In this document: positions 8,861 to 18,162 of the stretch, piece by piece
Layout: every line of letters begins with the position of its first letter
How positions within the stretch are numbered: position 1 is the stretch's first letter
Assembly (NCBI GenBank): GCA_016722075.1
Contig: JADKGW010000001.1
Coordinates: forward strand, 4,588,001-4,652,000
DNA: 64,000 nt
Source of the DNA: Candidatus Kouleothrix ribensis
Lineage (GTDB): Bacteria; Chloroflexota; Chloroflexia; Chloroflexales; Roseiflexaceae
Reading direction: 5' to 3'
Notes under the pieces: generated by a model
Told to the model about the DNA's origin: nothing
The model's database searches: none
What the model saw: only the letters and a program-made list of their open reading frames with translations
Position numbers and translations under genes: made by a program

Positions 8861-9361
8861 ATGCGAACGATTGGGATCGACCCAGGCACTGCGATCATGG
8901 GCTGGGGTGTCGTCGACGAGCAGGCCGGCGCGCTGGCACTGGTGAGCTGCGGCACGCTGACAACGCCCGCAGGTATGCCCCAGCAGGATCGGCTGCTGCT
9001 GATCTACGACGGCCTGCAGACGCTGTTGCAACGGTATAAGCCCGATGCGGCCGGGATCGAAGAGCTGTTCTTCGGTAAGAATGTTAACACCGCCATCCAC
9101 GTGGGCCAGGCCCGTGGCGTGGCGCTGCTGGCGCTGGCCCAGGCCGGCGTGCCCACCCACGAGTACAAGCCCACCGCAGTCAAACAGGCGGTGGCCGGCT
9201 ATGGCGGCGCCGACAAGAAGCAGATGCAGGAGATGGTGCGGCTGACGCTCAAGCAGCCTACGATCATCAAGCCCGACGACGCCGCCGATGCGGTGGCAAT
9301 CGCGATCTGCCATGCCTACACGGCGCCTATGCTGCGCCGGATCGCCGAGACCCAACGCTAG
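8861..9361 (+). CDS. ruvC: Crossover junction endodeoxyribonuclease RuvC
   Basis: Resolves Holliday junctions during recombination repair. The RNase H-like fold is recognisable: D7 in TIGIDPGTAIMGWG, E67 in GIEELFFGKN, and the C-terminal acidic pair in KPDDAADAVAIAICH (about D140 and D143). 166 residues is typical. It follows yebC by 19 bp, probably on one transcript that ends at the hairpin 9387-9419. No ruvA or ruvB is in the window. Confidence 0.95.
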   Translation: MRTIGIDPGTAIMGWGVVDEQAGALALVSCGTLTTPAGMPQQDRLLLIYDGLQTLLQRYKPDAAGIEELFFGKNVNTAIHVGQARGVALLALAQAGVPTHEYKPTAVKQAVAGYGGADKKQMQEMVRLTLKQPTIIKPDDAADAVAIAICHAYTAPMLRRIAETQR

Positions 9362-9386
9362 GCGCCTCGCCTGCACCACTCGGCCC

Positions 9387-9427
9387 AATACCGCTTCTCC
9401 GCACTGGGGAAGCGGTATTCTTATCTT
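9387..9427 (+). terminator. Rho-independent terminator after ruvC
   Basis: AATACCGCTTC (9387-9397) and GAAGCGGTATT (9409-9419) form a perfect 11-bp stem, followed by CTTATCTT. Confidence 0.75.
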
Positions 9428-9643
9428 CCAGAGCGATAGCTCGGCCACCGTATGGGAAGCTAAACCTGACATGTTCGTTTCGACTGACGTCTGCTCCACA
9501 ATCGATATCAAGCGCCCGTCACTCGCGCCACGCGTATACGGTGTATACCTATACACTTTCTGCGCGAGGGGATAGCCGCGCCTGTGGCGTGGCTGCGACG
9601 GGGATGGTTACACGAATTGTGTTGAAGCAGATGAGGTATGTCG

Positions 9644-12600
9644 ATGAATTCACGAGGCCGATCGCGCGCGATCGTTTCCACCACCACGCTGGCTATGCTC
9701 GTGCTGCTCCTGATCCAGCTGGGCACACCGGCCGCAAGCCTGGCCAGCCAGGCCGCCCCGGCCACCCCAACGGTGTCGGCTGCGGCTGGCAAGCCCGGCA
9801 ACGAACTGCCGCTGATGAACTACGATATTCGCGTGAATGGTGGGGCCAGCCTGGCCGGTCTGCTCGATCAGCTCGTGCCGGGCGGCGCTGAGCAGATTGC
9901 AAAGGCGGCCCGCGTGAAGATCGGGGCCATGCAGGCCGGCCTGGCGCAGCTCCAGGCGGCCCTGCCGGCAGCCGAGGCCAGCTTCTCGCCCCTGCTTGGC
10001 ACCCCCGAGCTGGTGCGCATCCCCCCAGGCGCACTCACCACGCCGGCGCCGGGGCAGCCCGGCATTGCGATTGTGCGCGATTTCCTACACGAGTATAAGG
10101 CGCTGTATGGCCTGAGCGACGCGCAGATCGACGCGCTGCACGCCCTGGGCGAGAGCCAGAGCCGCGCAAGCGGCCTGCGCATGATCCGGCTCGAGCAGGT
10201 GGTCGATGGCCTGCCGGTTTTTCAGAGCGATACGCGCTTCATCCTCGATCGCCAGGGCCGCCTGATCCGCTCGGTTGGGCAGCTGGTGCCCGACAGCGCG
10301 CTGAAGCCCCAGGTCACGCCGATCGCGGCGCCGGTTGCGCTCCAGGCGGCCCTGGCCAGCGTGGGCATCGCGCTTCCCGCCGACGCAATCACGCTTGTAC
10401 GCGCGAACCCAGCCGGCACGAGCGCCGAGGTCGCCACCAGCGACGCGCGGATCAGCATGCCGGTTGCGAGCGAGCTGGTCTACTTCCCGGCCGCGCCTGG
10501 CCTGCTGATCACGGCATGGGCACAGGTGATCTTCACCAATGGCGATGCCGACTGGTACACGCTGGTCGATGCGCACACCGGCACGCTCCTGTGGCGCAAG
10601 AATATTCGCGCCAACGATAACCCGATCGCGCCGCAGCAGCCGCCGGCCAGGCCCGATCGTGGCCCGGCCGAACCCGCGCTGGCACCTACATCGACCCAGG
10701 CAGCGCGCTTTAGTGTCTATGTGCAGGGCGATGGCGTGACGCCCGCCGATAGCCCGGCCCCGCAGTCGCCCTCGAGCGCGGTCCCTGGCGCAGGCACACA
10801 ATACCCCGAGATCGCCCGCACGACCGTGACGATGCAGGCGGCGCAAGATCTCGCCGCCAGCCCGGCCGGCTGGATCCCCGACGGCGGCACCACCACGACC
10901 GGCAACAACGTCGACGCCTACCTGGATCGCGTCAGCGGCGCCGGCGAGACCAACCTGCCCGACATTGGCGCGCTCGGCAGCAACGGCCGCCCGGTCGGCA
11001 ACCCCGACGGCAGCGCGAATAACCGCGACTTCCTCGGCAGCACGCCGCGCGACTTCACCACCACCTTCACGCCGCCGCCGCAGGCCGGCAACCCCGAGGC
11101 AGGCCAGACGGCGACCGGCACCGGGGTGGCCTTCGACACCTTCCGGCGCGGCGCGGTCACGCAGCTGTTCTACATCGCCAACTGGTATCACGACCAGCTC
11201 TACAAGCTGGGTTTCGACGAGGCCGCCGGCAACTTTCAACAGACCAACTTCAGCGGCAGTGGCGTAGGCGGCGACCTTGTGCTGGCCGAGGCCCAGGACG
11301 CGGCGGGCACCAACAACGCCAACTTCTCGACACCGCCCGACGGCAGCGCGGGCCGCATGCAAATGTACCGCTTCACCGGCCCGACGATCGACCGTGACGG
11401 TGGGCTCGATGCCGAGATCGTGATCCACGAGCTGACGCACGGCCTGAGCAACCGCCTGATCGGCAACGGCAGCGGGCTCATGTGGAGCATCGGCATGGGC
11501 ATGGGCGAGGGCTGGAGCGACTTCTACGCGCTCTCGCTGCTGAACAACACCAATGCCGACAACCCCGACGGCAACTACGCCACCGGCGCGTATGTGACCT
11601 ATAAGCTGGCTGGGCTGACCGATAACTATGTCTATGGCATTCGCCGCTTTCCTTACTCGACCAACAACAGCGTCAACCCGCTCACCTGGGCCGATGCTGA
11701 TGATGTGACCGCCAACTACGCGGGCGGCATCGCGATCAGCCCGCTCGGCTTCCAGAATAATGGCGCGTTCGAGGTGCATAATATCGGCGAGCTCTGGGCG
11801 CTGAGCCTGTGGGAGGTGCGTAGCCGGATCATCGCCGACCCGGCCGGCGCCAATGGCGATGTGCCGACCGGCAACCATACGATGTTGCAGATCGTCACCG
11901 ACGCGCTCAAGATGACCCCGCTGAACCCGAGCTTCATCGAGGCGCGCGACGCGCTGATCGACGCCGACTGTGCCGCAAATGCCTGCGCCAACGAGCGCTG
12001 GATCTGGGCGGGCTTCGCCGATCGTGGCCTGGGCTACCAGGCGGTCGCGCCACTGAAACAGATCGGCTTCTCGAACTATGGCCATATGGGCATTGGCGAA
12101 TCGTTCGCGCTGCCGCGCCTGGATGTGGCCAGCGTCGCGGTGAACGACAGCCACGCCAATAACAATGGCACGATCGATCCTGGCGAGCCGATCGCACTGA
12201 CCGTTACGCTTGCCAACCCATGGCACAGTGCATCGAAGAATATCGGCTCGGCCAGCGCCACGCTCAGCTCGGCCACGCCGGGTGTCTCGATCATCGACAA
12301 CAGCGCCACCTACGGCGCCATCCCGGCGCAAGGTAGCGCGGCCGGCGATAGCTTCCTGTTCACGCTAAGCCCGGCCGCTGCCTGCGGCCAGTCGCTGAAG
12401 TTCACGCTACAGACTACCAGCGCGCTCGGCACAACCAGCACCGACTTTACCCTGCGCGTGGGTGCGGCCAGCGGCACGGGTACGCCGGTGATCTACACGA
12501 AGACCAACTCGCCGGGGCTGGCCATCCCCGATATCAGGCCGCATGGCATCAGCGACAGCCTGACGATCCCCGACGATCTCGAGATCGCCGACCTGAACTT

Positions 12601-13924
12601 CCGCGTCGATAACCTGCAGCACACGTTTACCGGCGACCTGACGGTGATGCTCAAGGCGCCGAACGGCTATGGCGCCGACCTGATCTGGCTGCGCGCCGGT
12701 CTGTTAGGCGGCGGCGATGGCGACAACTTCATAAATACCGTGATCGACGGCCAATCGACCAACGACCTGAATCAGTCGACGACTGGCATGGCGCCATTCA
12801 CCGGCAGCTGGGCGCCCGCATTCAACTCACCGGTCTGGGCGCTATTCGGCAACCCGGCGATCTTCCCCGACCCGGCCGATCAGCTGGGGCGGTTGAATGG
12901 CCAGAGCACCCAGGGAACCTGGGCCGTCCAGGTGGCCGATCATTTCACCTTCGACACGGGCACGCTCAACAGCTGGTCGCTGATCGTCACGCCGCGGGCA
13001 TTCAGCTGTGCGGCCTTCACACCTACGGTGGCAATTACCGGCACCAAGTCGGTCACAGGCGCGCTGGTAGCGGGCGGGGCGATCACCTACACGATCGAGC
13101 TGACCAATAACGGCACGGCCTCGCAGGCCGACAACCCCGGCAACGAGCTGGTCGATGTGCTGCCGGCGCAGCTCACGCTGGTGAGCGCCAGCGCCAGCTC
13201 GGGCACAGCGGTTGCCAATCTCGGCACCAACACCGTGAGCTGGAATGGTGCGCTCGGGCCACTGGGCGGCGCGGCCACGATCACCATCCACGCGACGATC
13301 AAGCCCGATACAAGCGGCGCGGCGGTCGTCAATCAGGCGTCGGTGGCCTTCGACGCCGACGCCAACGGCACGAACGAGGCCAACGTGCCCACCGATGACC
13401 CAGGCACCCCTGCGGCGAACGACGCCACCAGCTTCGTAGTCGGCGCGCCGCAGATCGTGGCCACCAATGTCGCTGCGCTGGTGGTAGATGTGAGCGGCAA
13501 CGGCCTGATCGACCCCGGCGACACGCTCGAGTACACGGTGGTGATCTCGAACACCGGTGGCGACGCCGCAGAGAACGTGAGCTTCGCGAGCCAGGCGCTC
13601 GACCCGAGCGTGCAGCTGGTGGTCGGTTCGGCCACAACTACGCTGGGCACGGTTGGCAGCGGCAACACCCCTGGCAACACGACGGTGCAGGCGGCGATCG
13701 GCGCGCTGCCGGCGGGCGGCCACGCGACCGTGAAATACCGGGTGAAGCTGGCGCTGCCGCTGCTGACCCGCGCCAGCAGCGTGAGTAGCCACGGCATCGT
13801 CGCCGGCGATAACTTCGTGTCGGTACTCACCGACAACCCGGCCACCGCCGCCGCGCAGGACGCGACCGTCACGCCGATCGTGCGGCCGGCGCTCATGTTC
13901 ATAGCCGTGATCAGGCGCGACTAA
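9644..13924 (+). CDS. Secreted M36 (fungalysin-type) metallopeptidase with P-domain and DUF11 repeats
   Basis: Exported zinc protease of 1426 residues. A signal peptide covers about residues 1-35. An FTP/propeptide region follows (RLEQVVDGLPVF). The catalytic domain carries HELTH at residues 595-599 with the M36-type continuation GLSNRL and a downstream Glu-rich GMGEGWSDF. A proprotein-convertase P-domain follows (LEIADLNFRVDN, FTGDLTVMLKAPNG, GTWAVQVADHF), then two DUF11 adhesin-like repeats (GGAITYTIELTNNGTA and GDTLEYTVVISNTGGDA). Start: ATGs at 9638 and 9644; GAGG at 9633-9636 is spaced properly only for 9644. Probably degrades extracellular protein. It has no transmembrane or sortase anchor at the C-terminus. 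Confidence 0.88.
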   Translation: MNSRGRSRAIVSTTTLAMLVLLLIQLGTPAASLASQAAPATPTVSAAAGKPGNELPLMNYDIRVNGGASLAGLLDQLVPGGAEQIAKAARVKIGAMQAGLAQLQAALPAAEASFSPLLGTPELVRIPPGALTTPAPGQPGIAIVRDFLHEYKALYGLSDAQIDALHALGESQSRASGLRMIRLEQVVDGLPVFQSDTRFILDRQGRLIRSVGQLVPDSALKPQVTPIAAPVALQAALASVGIALPADAITLVRANPAGTSAEVATSDARISMPVASELVYFPAAPGLLITAWAQVIFTNGDADWYTLVDAHTGTLLWRKNIRANDNPIAPQQPPARPDRGPAEPALAPTSTQAARFSVYVQGDGVTPADSPAPQSPSSAVPGAGTQYPEIARTTVTMQAAQDLAASPAGWIPDGGTTTTGNNVDAYLDRVSGAGETNLPDIGALGSNGRPVGNPDGSANNRDFLGSTPRDFTTTFTPPPQAGNPEAGQTATGTGVAFDTFRRGAVTQLFYIANWYHDQLYKLGFDEAAGNFQQTNFSGSGVGGDLVLAEAQDAAGTNNANFSTPPDGSAGRMQMYRFTGPTIDRDGGLDAEIVIHELTHGLSNRLIGNGSGLMWSIGMGMGEGWSDFYALSLLNNTNADNPDGNYATGAYVTYKLAGLTDNYVYGIRRFPYSTNNSVNPLTWADADDVTANYAGGIAISPLGFQNNGAFEVHNIGELWALSLWEVRSRIIADPAGANGDVPTGNHTMLQIVTDALKMTPLNPSFIEARDALIDADCAANACANERWIWAGFADRGLGYQAVAPLKQIGFSNYGHMGIGESFALPRLDVASVAVNDSHANNNGTIDPGEPIALTVTLANPWHSASKNIGSASATLSSATPGVSIIDNSATYGAIPAQGSAAGDSFLFTLSPAAACGQSLKFTLQTTSALGTTSTDFTLRVGAASGTGTPVIYTKTNSPGLAIPDIRPHGISDSLTIPDDLEIADLNFRVDNLQHTFTGDLTVMLKAPNGYGADLIWLRAGLLGGGDGDNFINTVIDGQSTNDLNQSTTGMAPFTGSWAPAFNSPVWALFGNPAIFPDPADQLGRLNGQSTQGTWAVQVADHFTFDTGTLNSWSLIVTPRAFSCAAFTPTVAITGTKSVTGALVAGGAITYTIELTNNGTASQADNPGNELVDVLPAQLTLVSASASSGTAVANLGTNTVSWNGALGPLGGAATITIHATIKPDTSGAAVVNQASVAFDADANGTNEANVPTDDPGTPAANDATSFVVGAPQIVATNVAALVVDVSGNGLIDPGDTLEYTVVISNTGGDAAENVSFASQALDPSVQLVVGSATTTLGTVGSGNTPGNTTVQAAIGALPAGGHATVKYRVKLALPLLTRASSVSSHGIVAGDNFVSVLTDNPATAAAQDATVTPIVRPALMFIAVIRRD

Positions 13925-13960
13925 CGCCGCCGCGCTACGCAGCGACGCTGGCGGGAACCG

Positions 13961-14011
13961 ACCAGGCCACACGGGGCTACGCACGTTGTGCGTAGCCCCG
14001 TGTGGCCTGGT
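13961..14011. terminator. Perfect 24-bp hairpin, bidirectional terminator
   Basis: Positions 13961-13984 and 13988-14011 are exact reverse complements (arms begin ACCAGGCCACACGG) with a 3-nt GTT loop. It lies between the convergent protease and regulator genes, so it probably terminates both. Confidence 0.85.
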
Positions 14012-14079
14012 TGTATTTGCGCGCTACTGCTCCAGTTATACACATCCAACTCGACTGTGAGGGCTTGAAGGCCAGCGCA

Positions 14080-17000
14080 TTACCCGCTGGCCCCGCGCGT
14101 GACCACGATCTCGCCGGCAGCGCGCAGCGCAGCGATGTCGCGGTCGATCGTGCGGCCGTTGACGCCCAGCGCGGCCGCCAGGTCGCCGACGGTCGGCTCG
14201 GCGCCCTGGGCCAGCGCCTCGGCGCACAGGCGGCGGATGCGCGCCTGGCGCTCGGCAACCTTGCCGCCCTGGTTGCGCGCCTCGGTATCCTCGGGGCTAT
14301 CGAGCGTCCAGATCACCTCGGTGAACTCGTCGTCGCGCAGCGGGCGGCCGCGCGGCGTGCCCTGGCGCGCCAGCCGCACCTGCACCTGGCCGGGCGCCGG
14401 CTGCGACACCTCGGCGATCGTGCGCTGAAGATTGTGCTGGATGTGCTCGAGCAGCGTGGCCATGCCGCACTGCTGTGCGAGCGCCTGAGCCTGCAGTAGC
14501 GCGGCCTTGGCGGCGGCAGGGGCGTGCCGGCCCAGCAGAAAGGCGCCGTAGCTTGCGTAGGTCGCGCTCAGGTCGCTCTCGTAGCGCGCCGACTGGAGCA
14601 GCTGAATGCTTTCTTTGAAGCAGCTCTCGGCGTCGGGCAGATCGGCGGTTGGCGCAGGCAGTGCGGCCGCGTTGTCGGCGGCGCGCACCTGCCCGAGCAG
14701 CCGCAGCGCCACGCCCAGCTGCGCGCGCGCTTGCAGCCAGCGGATCAGCAGCAGCGCCTCGCTGATCTGCTCGAACGCCAGCGCCAGCTGGCCGGTCTGC
14801 AGGCTCAGCTCAGTCAAACCGAACAACGCGCGGGCCTTGTTCAGCCGATCCTCGCTGGCGTAGGCGCGCATGAGCCAGGTTTGCGCCTCGTCGAAGCGCC
14901 CGAGGCCGCGCAGCACATGCCCCAGCACGATCGAGTCGTACTGCGACGCGGCGGTGCGGCCAAGCTCAATGTGCGTCTGGTAGACCTCCTCGACTGCGGC
15001 GAGCGCCTCGGCGTATCGGCCCATGCGCCGCAGCGCTTCGGCGCGCGCGATCTGCGCCTCGCAAACTTTGTCGCGCGTGGCGCTGGCCTGAAAGAATGGG
15101 ATGCTCGTCTCGGCGAGCCGGATGGACTCGGGCAGCGCACCGCGCCAGAGCAGCACATTCGCCAGCGCCACGGTGCAGTCGTGCTCTTCGTACTGCGCGC
15201 CCTGGTGCTGGAAGATCGCGCGGGCCTGCTCCAGCAACCCCACGGCCTGGTCGGTCGCACCGTGCTGGCGCAGAGTTGTGAAGGCCATGCGATACCAGCA
15301 ACGCGCCTGGCCCGGCTGGTCGTCGAGGGCTTCATACAGCGCGCGGGCCTGCTCGAGCAGGCCTGCAGCCTCGGTGTAGTCGTCGCGGCGCAGGCTCACT
15401 ACGCCGGCCTGGTAGAATGCGTCGGCGCGGTCGATCAGGCGCGGGCTCTCGTTGGCCAGGGCGATAGCGCGGCGGCTGGCGCGGTGGGCCAGCTGGTAGT
15501 CGTTGGTGTGGCCGGCCACGAAACACAGGCCATTGAGCGCCTGGATCTGGGCGGTGCGGCGGGCACCGCGGCGGGCGCTGGCGTCGGGGGCGCGGCTGTC
15601 GTGCTCGGCCAGGCGCAAGACGGCCTCGTAGGCCAGGATGGCGTTGGTGTATTCGCCCAGCAGCATGGCGATGTCGCCACGCTTGAGCTGGATCTCCCAG
15701 AGTGTGGCCGGGCTGCCGAGCTGAGCGCCGGCGTGAGTGTAGGCCTCGAGCGCCTGGTCGTAGTTGCGCAGCCCGTCGCGGTAGGCATACACCGCGCGGG
15801 CATGGTCGCCGGCCTGCAGCAGGTGCGGCAGCGCCTTGGCCCAGGCGCGCGCCAGGTACAGGTGCTGGGCCAGCGCCTCGACCCGCGCGTAGTGCTCTTG
15901 CTCGAGCACCTCGGCGGCGCGCAGGTGCAGCGCCTGGCGGGTCTGGTCGTCGAGCTCGCTATAGATCACCTCGCGCAGGGTCTCGTGGCCGAAACGGTAG
16001 CCGGCGCTATCTTCGATCAGGAACTGGCGGCGCAGCAGCTCGGGCGGCGGCGCGGCCGAGTCGGCCATGCGCGCGAGCGTGGTGGGCGTGAAGTTCTGGC
16101 CCAGCACGGCCGCTGCCGCCAGGGTGGCGCGCTCGGCGGGCGGCAGGCCGCGCAGGCGCTCGTCGATCGCCTGGTGCAGCTCGGCCGGCAGATCGAGCTC
16201 GTGGTAATCGGACTCGGGGCCATCCCAGGCGGTATGCCAGACGCCCTGGGCGTCGCGGGTGAGCTTGCCCTGCTCGTGCAAGGCCCGCAGTGTCTCGAGG
16301 ATGAAGAACGGGTTGCCGCCGGTCGCCTCGGCCAGGCGCGCGCTGAAGCGTGGGGCCGGGTGCTGCATCTTGAGCGCGCGGCGCACCAGGTCGGCGCACT
16401 CATCGACGCTCAAGCCGCGCAGCTCGACCCGATGCAGCAGGCCGGTGCGATCGAACTGGAGCAGCGCGTTCCACACCACCGGCCGGCGCGGCAGCTCGTC
16501 GGCGCGCCCGCTGATCAGCAGCAGCACACGCGCATCGCGCAGCGCCGGCAGCGCGATCGCCAGTGCCTCGAGTGTGGCCAGATCGAACCAGTGCAGATCT
16601 TCGAGGATGAGCACCTGGGGCGCGATCTGGCCGAGTGCCAGCAGCACCGCGCTGATCGCGGCGTGCAGCGATGTAATCTGGTGTTGGCTGGCCGAGGGGG
16701 CCAGAAACGCAACCTGTGGCAGCAGGTCGGCCAGCTCAGGCAGCAGCGGCAGCAGCGCGCTGAGGGTTGGCGCGGGCACCAGCTCGGCCACCTGGCGCGC
16801 ACGTGCCGGTGTCAGCGCGGCCACCAGTGCCTCGTGCAGCGGCCCGAATGGTACGGCCTGGGCATCTTCGCGCGCACGGCCCCAGCTGACCTGCGCGCCG
16901 CGCCATTCGGCCCCGGCGGCCAGCTCGCGCAGCAGCCGGCTCTTACCCTGCCCGGCATCGCCGGCCAGCAGCACCAGCCCACCCGCGCCAACCAGCGCCT

Positions 17001-17859
17001 GCTCGACCACATCCATCACCTCGGCGCGGGCGGGCTGGCGACCGACGAACTGCACATCGTTCGAGATCGCGAAGCGCTGCCCGGCGCCACCAGCACCCGG
17101 CGGGCGCTGGCCCGAGCGGCGCTGTTGGAGCGCGGCGATCTCCTCGTAGAGGCTCAGGGTCTCGATCTCGGGTTCGATGCCCAGCTCGTTCAGCAGCGCA
17201 CTGCGGCACTGCTCGAAGGCGCGCAGCGCATCGGCCTCGCGGCCGAGCATGTAGTACGCCTGCATCAGCGCGCGGTGCGCTTCTTCGCGCAGTGGATCGG
17301 CCTGCACCAGCCGCAGCGCGCTGTGTAGCGCCTGGTCGTACGCGCGGCGGCCCTGGTCGTAGGTCAGCAACTCGTGCAGCGCGCTCAGGTAGCGCTCGCG
17401 CAGGCGTTCGCGCTCGTAGATCGCCCAGTCGTCGTAGCAATCTTCCAGAAAGTCGCCGCGATACAGATCGATCGCGGCACGGATCTGCTCGGGGTTGCCG
17501 GGGTGGTCGTTCCCGAGCTGCTCGAAGGCGATCAGATCGACCCAGATCGAATCGTCGGGGCGAAAGGTGACGGTATCGCCGCCGATCACCAGCGCGGCGG
17601 TATCGGCCTGGCCGGGCGGGGTAAGCATGCGCCGGGCGCGCCAGAGCGAATCCGAGAGCATGCGCCGGCCCTGGCGCGGCAATAGATCTGGCCACAGCAG
17701 ATCAACCAGCTTGTCGCGACTCTGCGGTACGTTGTGGTGCGCGATCAGGTAGCCGAGCAGCGCCAGCACGCGCTGAGTTGGTGGGCGCAGCGGCGGGGCG
17801 TTCCGGTGAGTGATCTCGAGCGCACCGAATAATGCAATCCGAGTGGTTGGTTGGTTCAT
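14080..17859 (-). CDS. SARP/BTAD-type AAA ATPase transcriptional regulator with C-terminal HTH
   Basis: A 1259-residue regulator. Residues 1-100 form an OmpR-like winged helix (IALFGALEI, RVLALLGYLIAH, LSDSLWRARRML). Residues 105-245 are the bacterial transcriptional activator domain. An ATPase module starts near 270 (FVGR) with Walker A GDAGQGKS at 300-307. The rest is TPR-like helices. The last 55 residues add a DeoR/HTH_11-like helix-turn-helix (TVGDLAAALGVNGRTIDRDI). Start: the ATG at 17859 begins the conserved winged helix, although the frame is open further upstream. Such proteins act as ATP-gated activators; the target and ligand are unknown. Two DNA-binding ends in one chain is unusual. 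Confidence 0.85.
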   Translation of the reverse strand: MNQPTTRIALFGALEITHRNAPPLRPPTQRVLALLGYLIAHHNVPQSRDKLVDLLWPDLLPRQGRRMLSDSLWRARRMLTPPGQADTAALVIGGDTVTFRPDDSIWVDLIAFEQLGNDHPGNPEQIRAAIDLYRGDFLEDCYDDWAIYERERLRERYLSALHELLTYDQGRRAYDQALHSALRLVQADPLREEAHRALMQAYYMLGREADALRAFEQCRSALLNELGIEPEIETLSLYEEIAALQQRRSGQRPPGAGGAGQRFAISNDVQFVGRQPARAEVMDVVEQALVGAGGLVLLAGDAGQGKSRLLRELAAGAEWRGAQVSWGRAREDAQAVPFGPLHEALVAALTPARARQVAELVPAPTLSALLPLLPELADLLPQVAFLAPSASQHQITSLHAAISAVLLALGQIAPQVLILEDLHWFDLATLEALAIALPALRDARVLLLISGRADELPRRPVVWNALLQFDRTGLLHRVELRGLSVDECADLVRRALKMQHPAPRFSARLAEATGGNPFFILETLRALHEQGKLTRDAQGVWHTAWDGPESDYHELDLPAELHQAIDERLRGLPPAERATLAAAAVLGQNFTPTTLARMADSAAPPPELLRRQFLIEDSAGYRFGHETLREVIYSELDDQTRQALHLRAAEVLEQEHYARVEALAQHLYLARAWAKALPHLLQAGDHARAVYAYRDGLRNYDQALEAYTHAGAQLGSPATLWEIQLKRGDIAMLLGEYTNAILAYEAVLRLAEHDSRAPDASARRGARRTAQIQALNGLCFVAGHTNDYQLAHRASRRAIALANESPRLIDRADAFYQAGVVSLRRDDYTEAAGLLEQARALYEALDDQPGQARCWYRMAFTTLRQHGATDQAVGLLEQARAIFQHQGAQYEEHDCTVALANVLLWRGALPESIRLAETSIPFFQASATRDKVCEAQIARAEALRRMGRYAEALAAVEEVYQTHIELGRTAASQYDSIVLGHVLRGLGRFDEAQTWLMRAYASEDRLNKARALFGLTELSLQTGQLALAFEQISEALLLIRWLQARAQLGVALRLLGQVRAADNAAALPAPTADLPDAESCFKESIQLLQSARYESDLSATYASYGAFLLGRHAPAAAKAALLQAQALAQQCGMATLLEHIQHNLQRTIAEVSQPAPGQVQVRLARQGTPRGRPLRDDEFTEVIWTLDSPEDTEARNQGGKVAERQARIRRLCAEALAQGAEPTVGDLAAALGVNGRTIDRDIAALRAAGEIVVTRGASG

Positions 17860-18105
17860 TGTGAAGTTCCACAGGGATGTTGTAAACGTTCCGCTACCGG
17901 CCCGGCGCGCACCCACGCCAGGCATGCGAACAGCTGCCCGACACACCATGTACATTGAACGTTCTGCGTGGCACAATTGTATGCGCGGCAGGATGGCATG
18001 TCAATCGGGCATGTCGGCAGGCGATTGCCAAGCCGGCGATGGGGCCGAGCACCTGATGGTCCAGGGTGGGGGCGCCGGCCTGGATCACAAACTGCCGTCT
18101 TACGT

Positions 18106-18111
18106 TATAAT
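18106..18111 (+). promoter_or_regulatory. Probable -10 box of purA
   Basis: TATAAT lies 51 bp before the purA ATG. I see no strong -35 at normal spacing. Confidence 0.45.
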
Positions 18112-18162
18112 ACAGGCGTACAAACCAAGCGAAGCGTTGTCTCACCAAGAAAGAAGCCTGCT

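Noticed and set aside
10085..12331. 748-codon antisense frame inside the protease gene
   Set aside because: Low-complexity shadow of the M36 coding sequence with no family features.
14524..17328. 934-codon open frame on the + strand opposite the BTAD regulator
   Set aside because: Antisense shadow produced by high GC at third positions; the minus-strand frame has clear domains.
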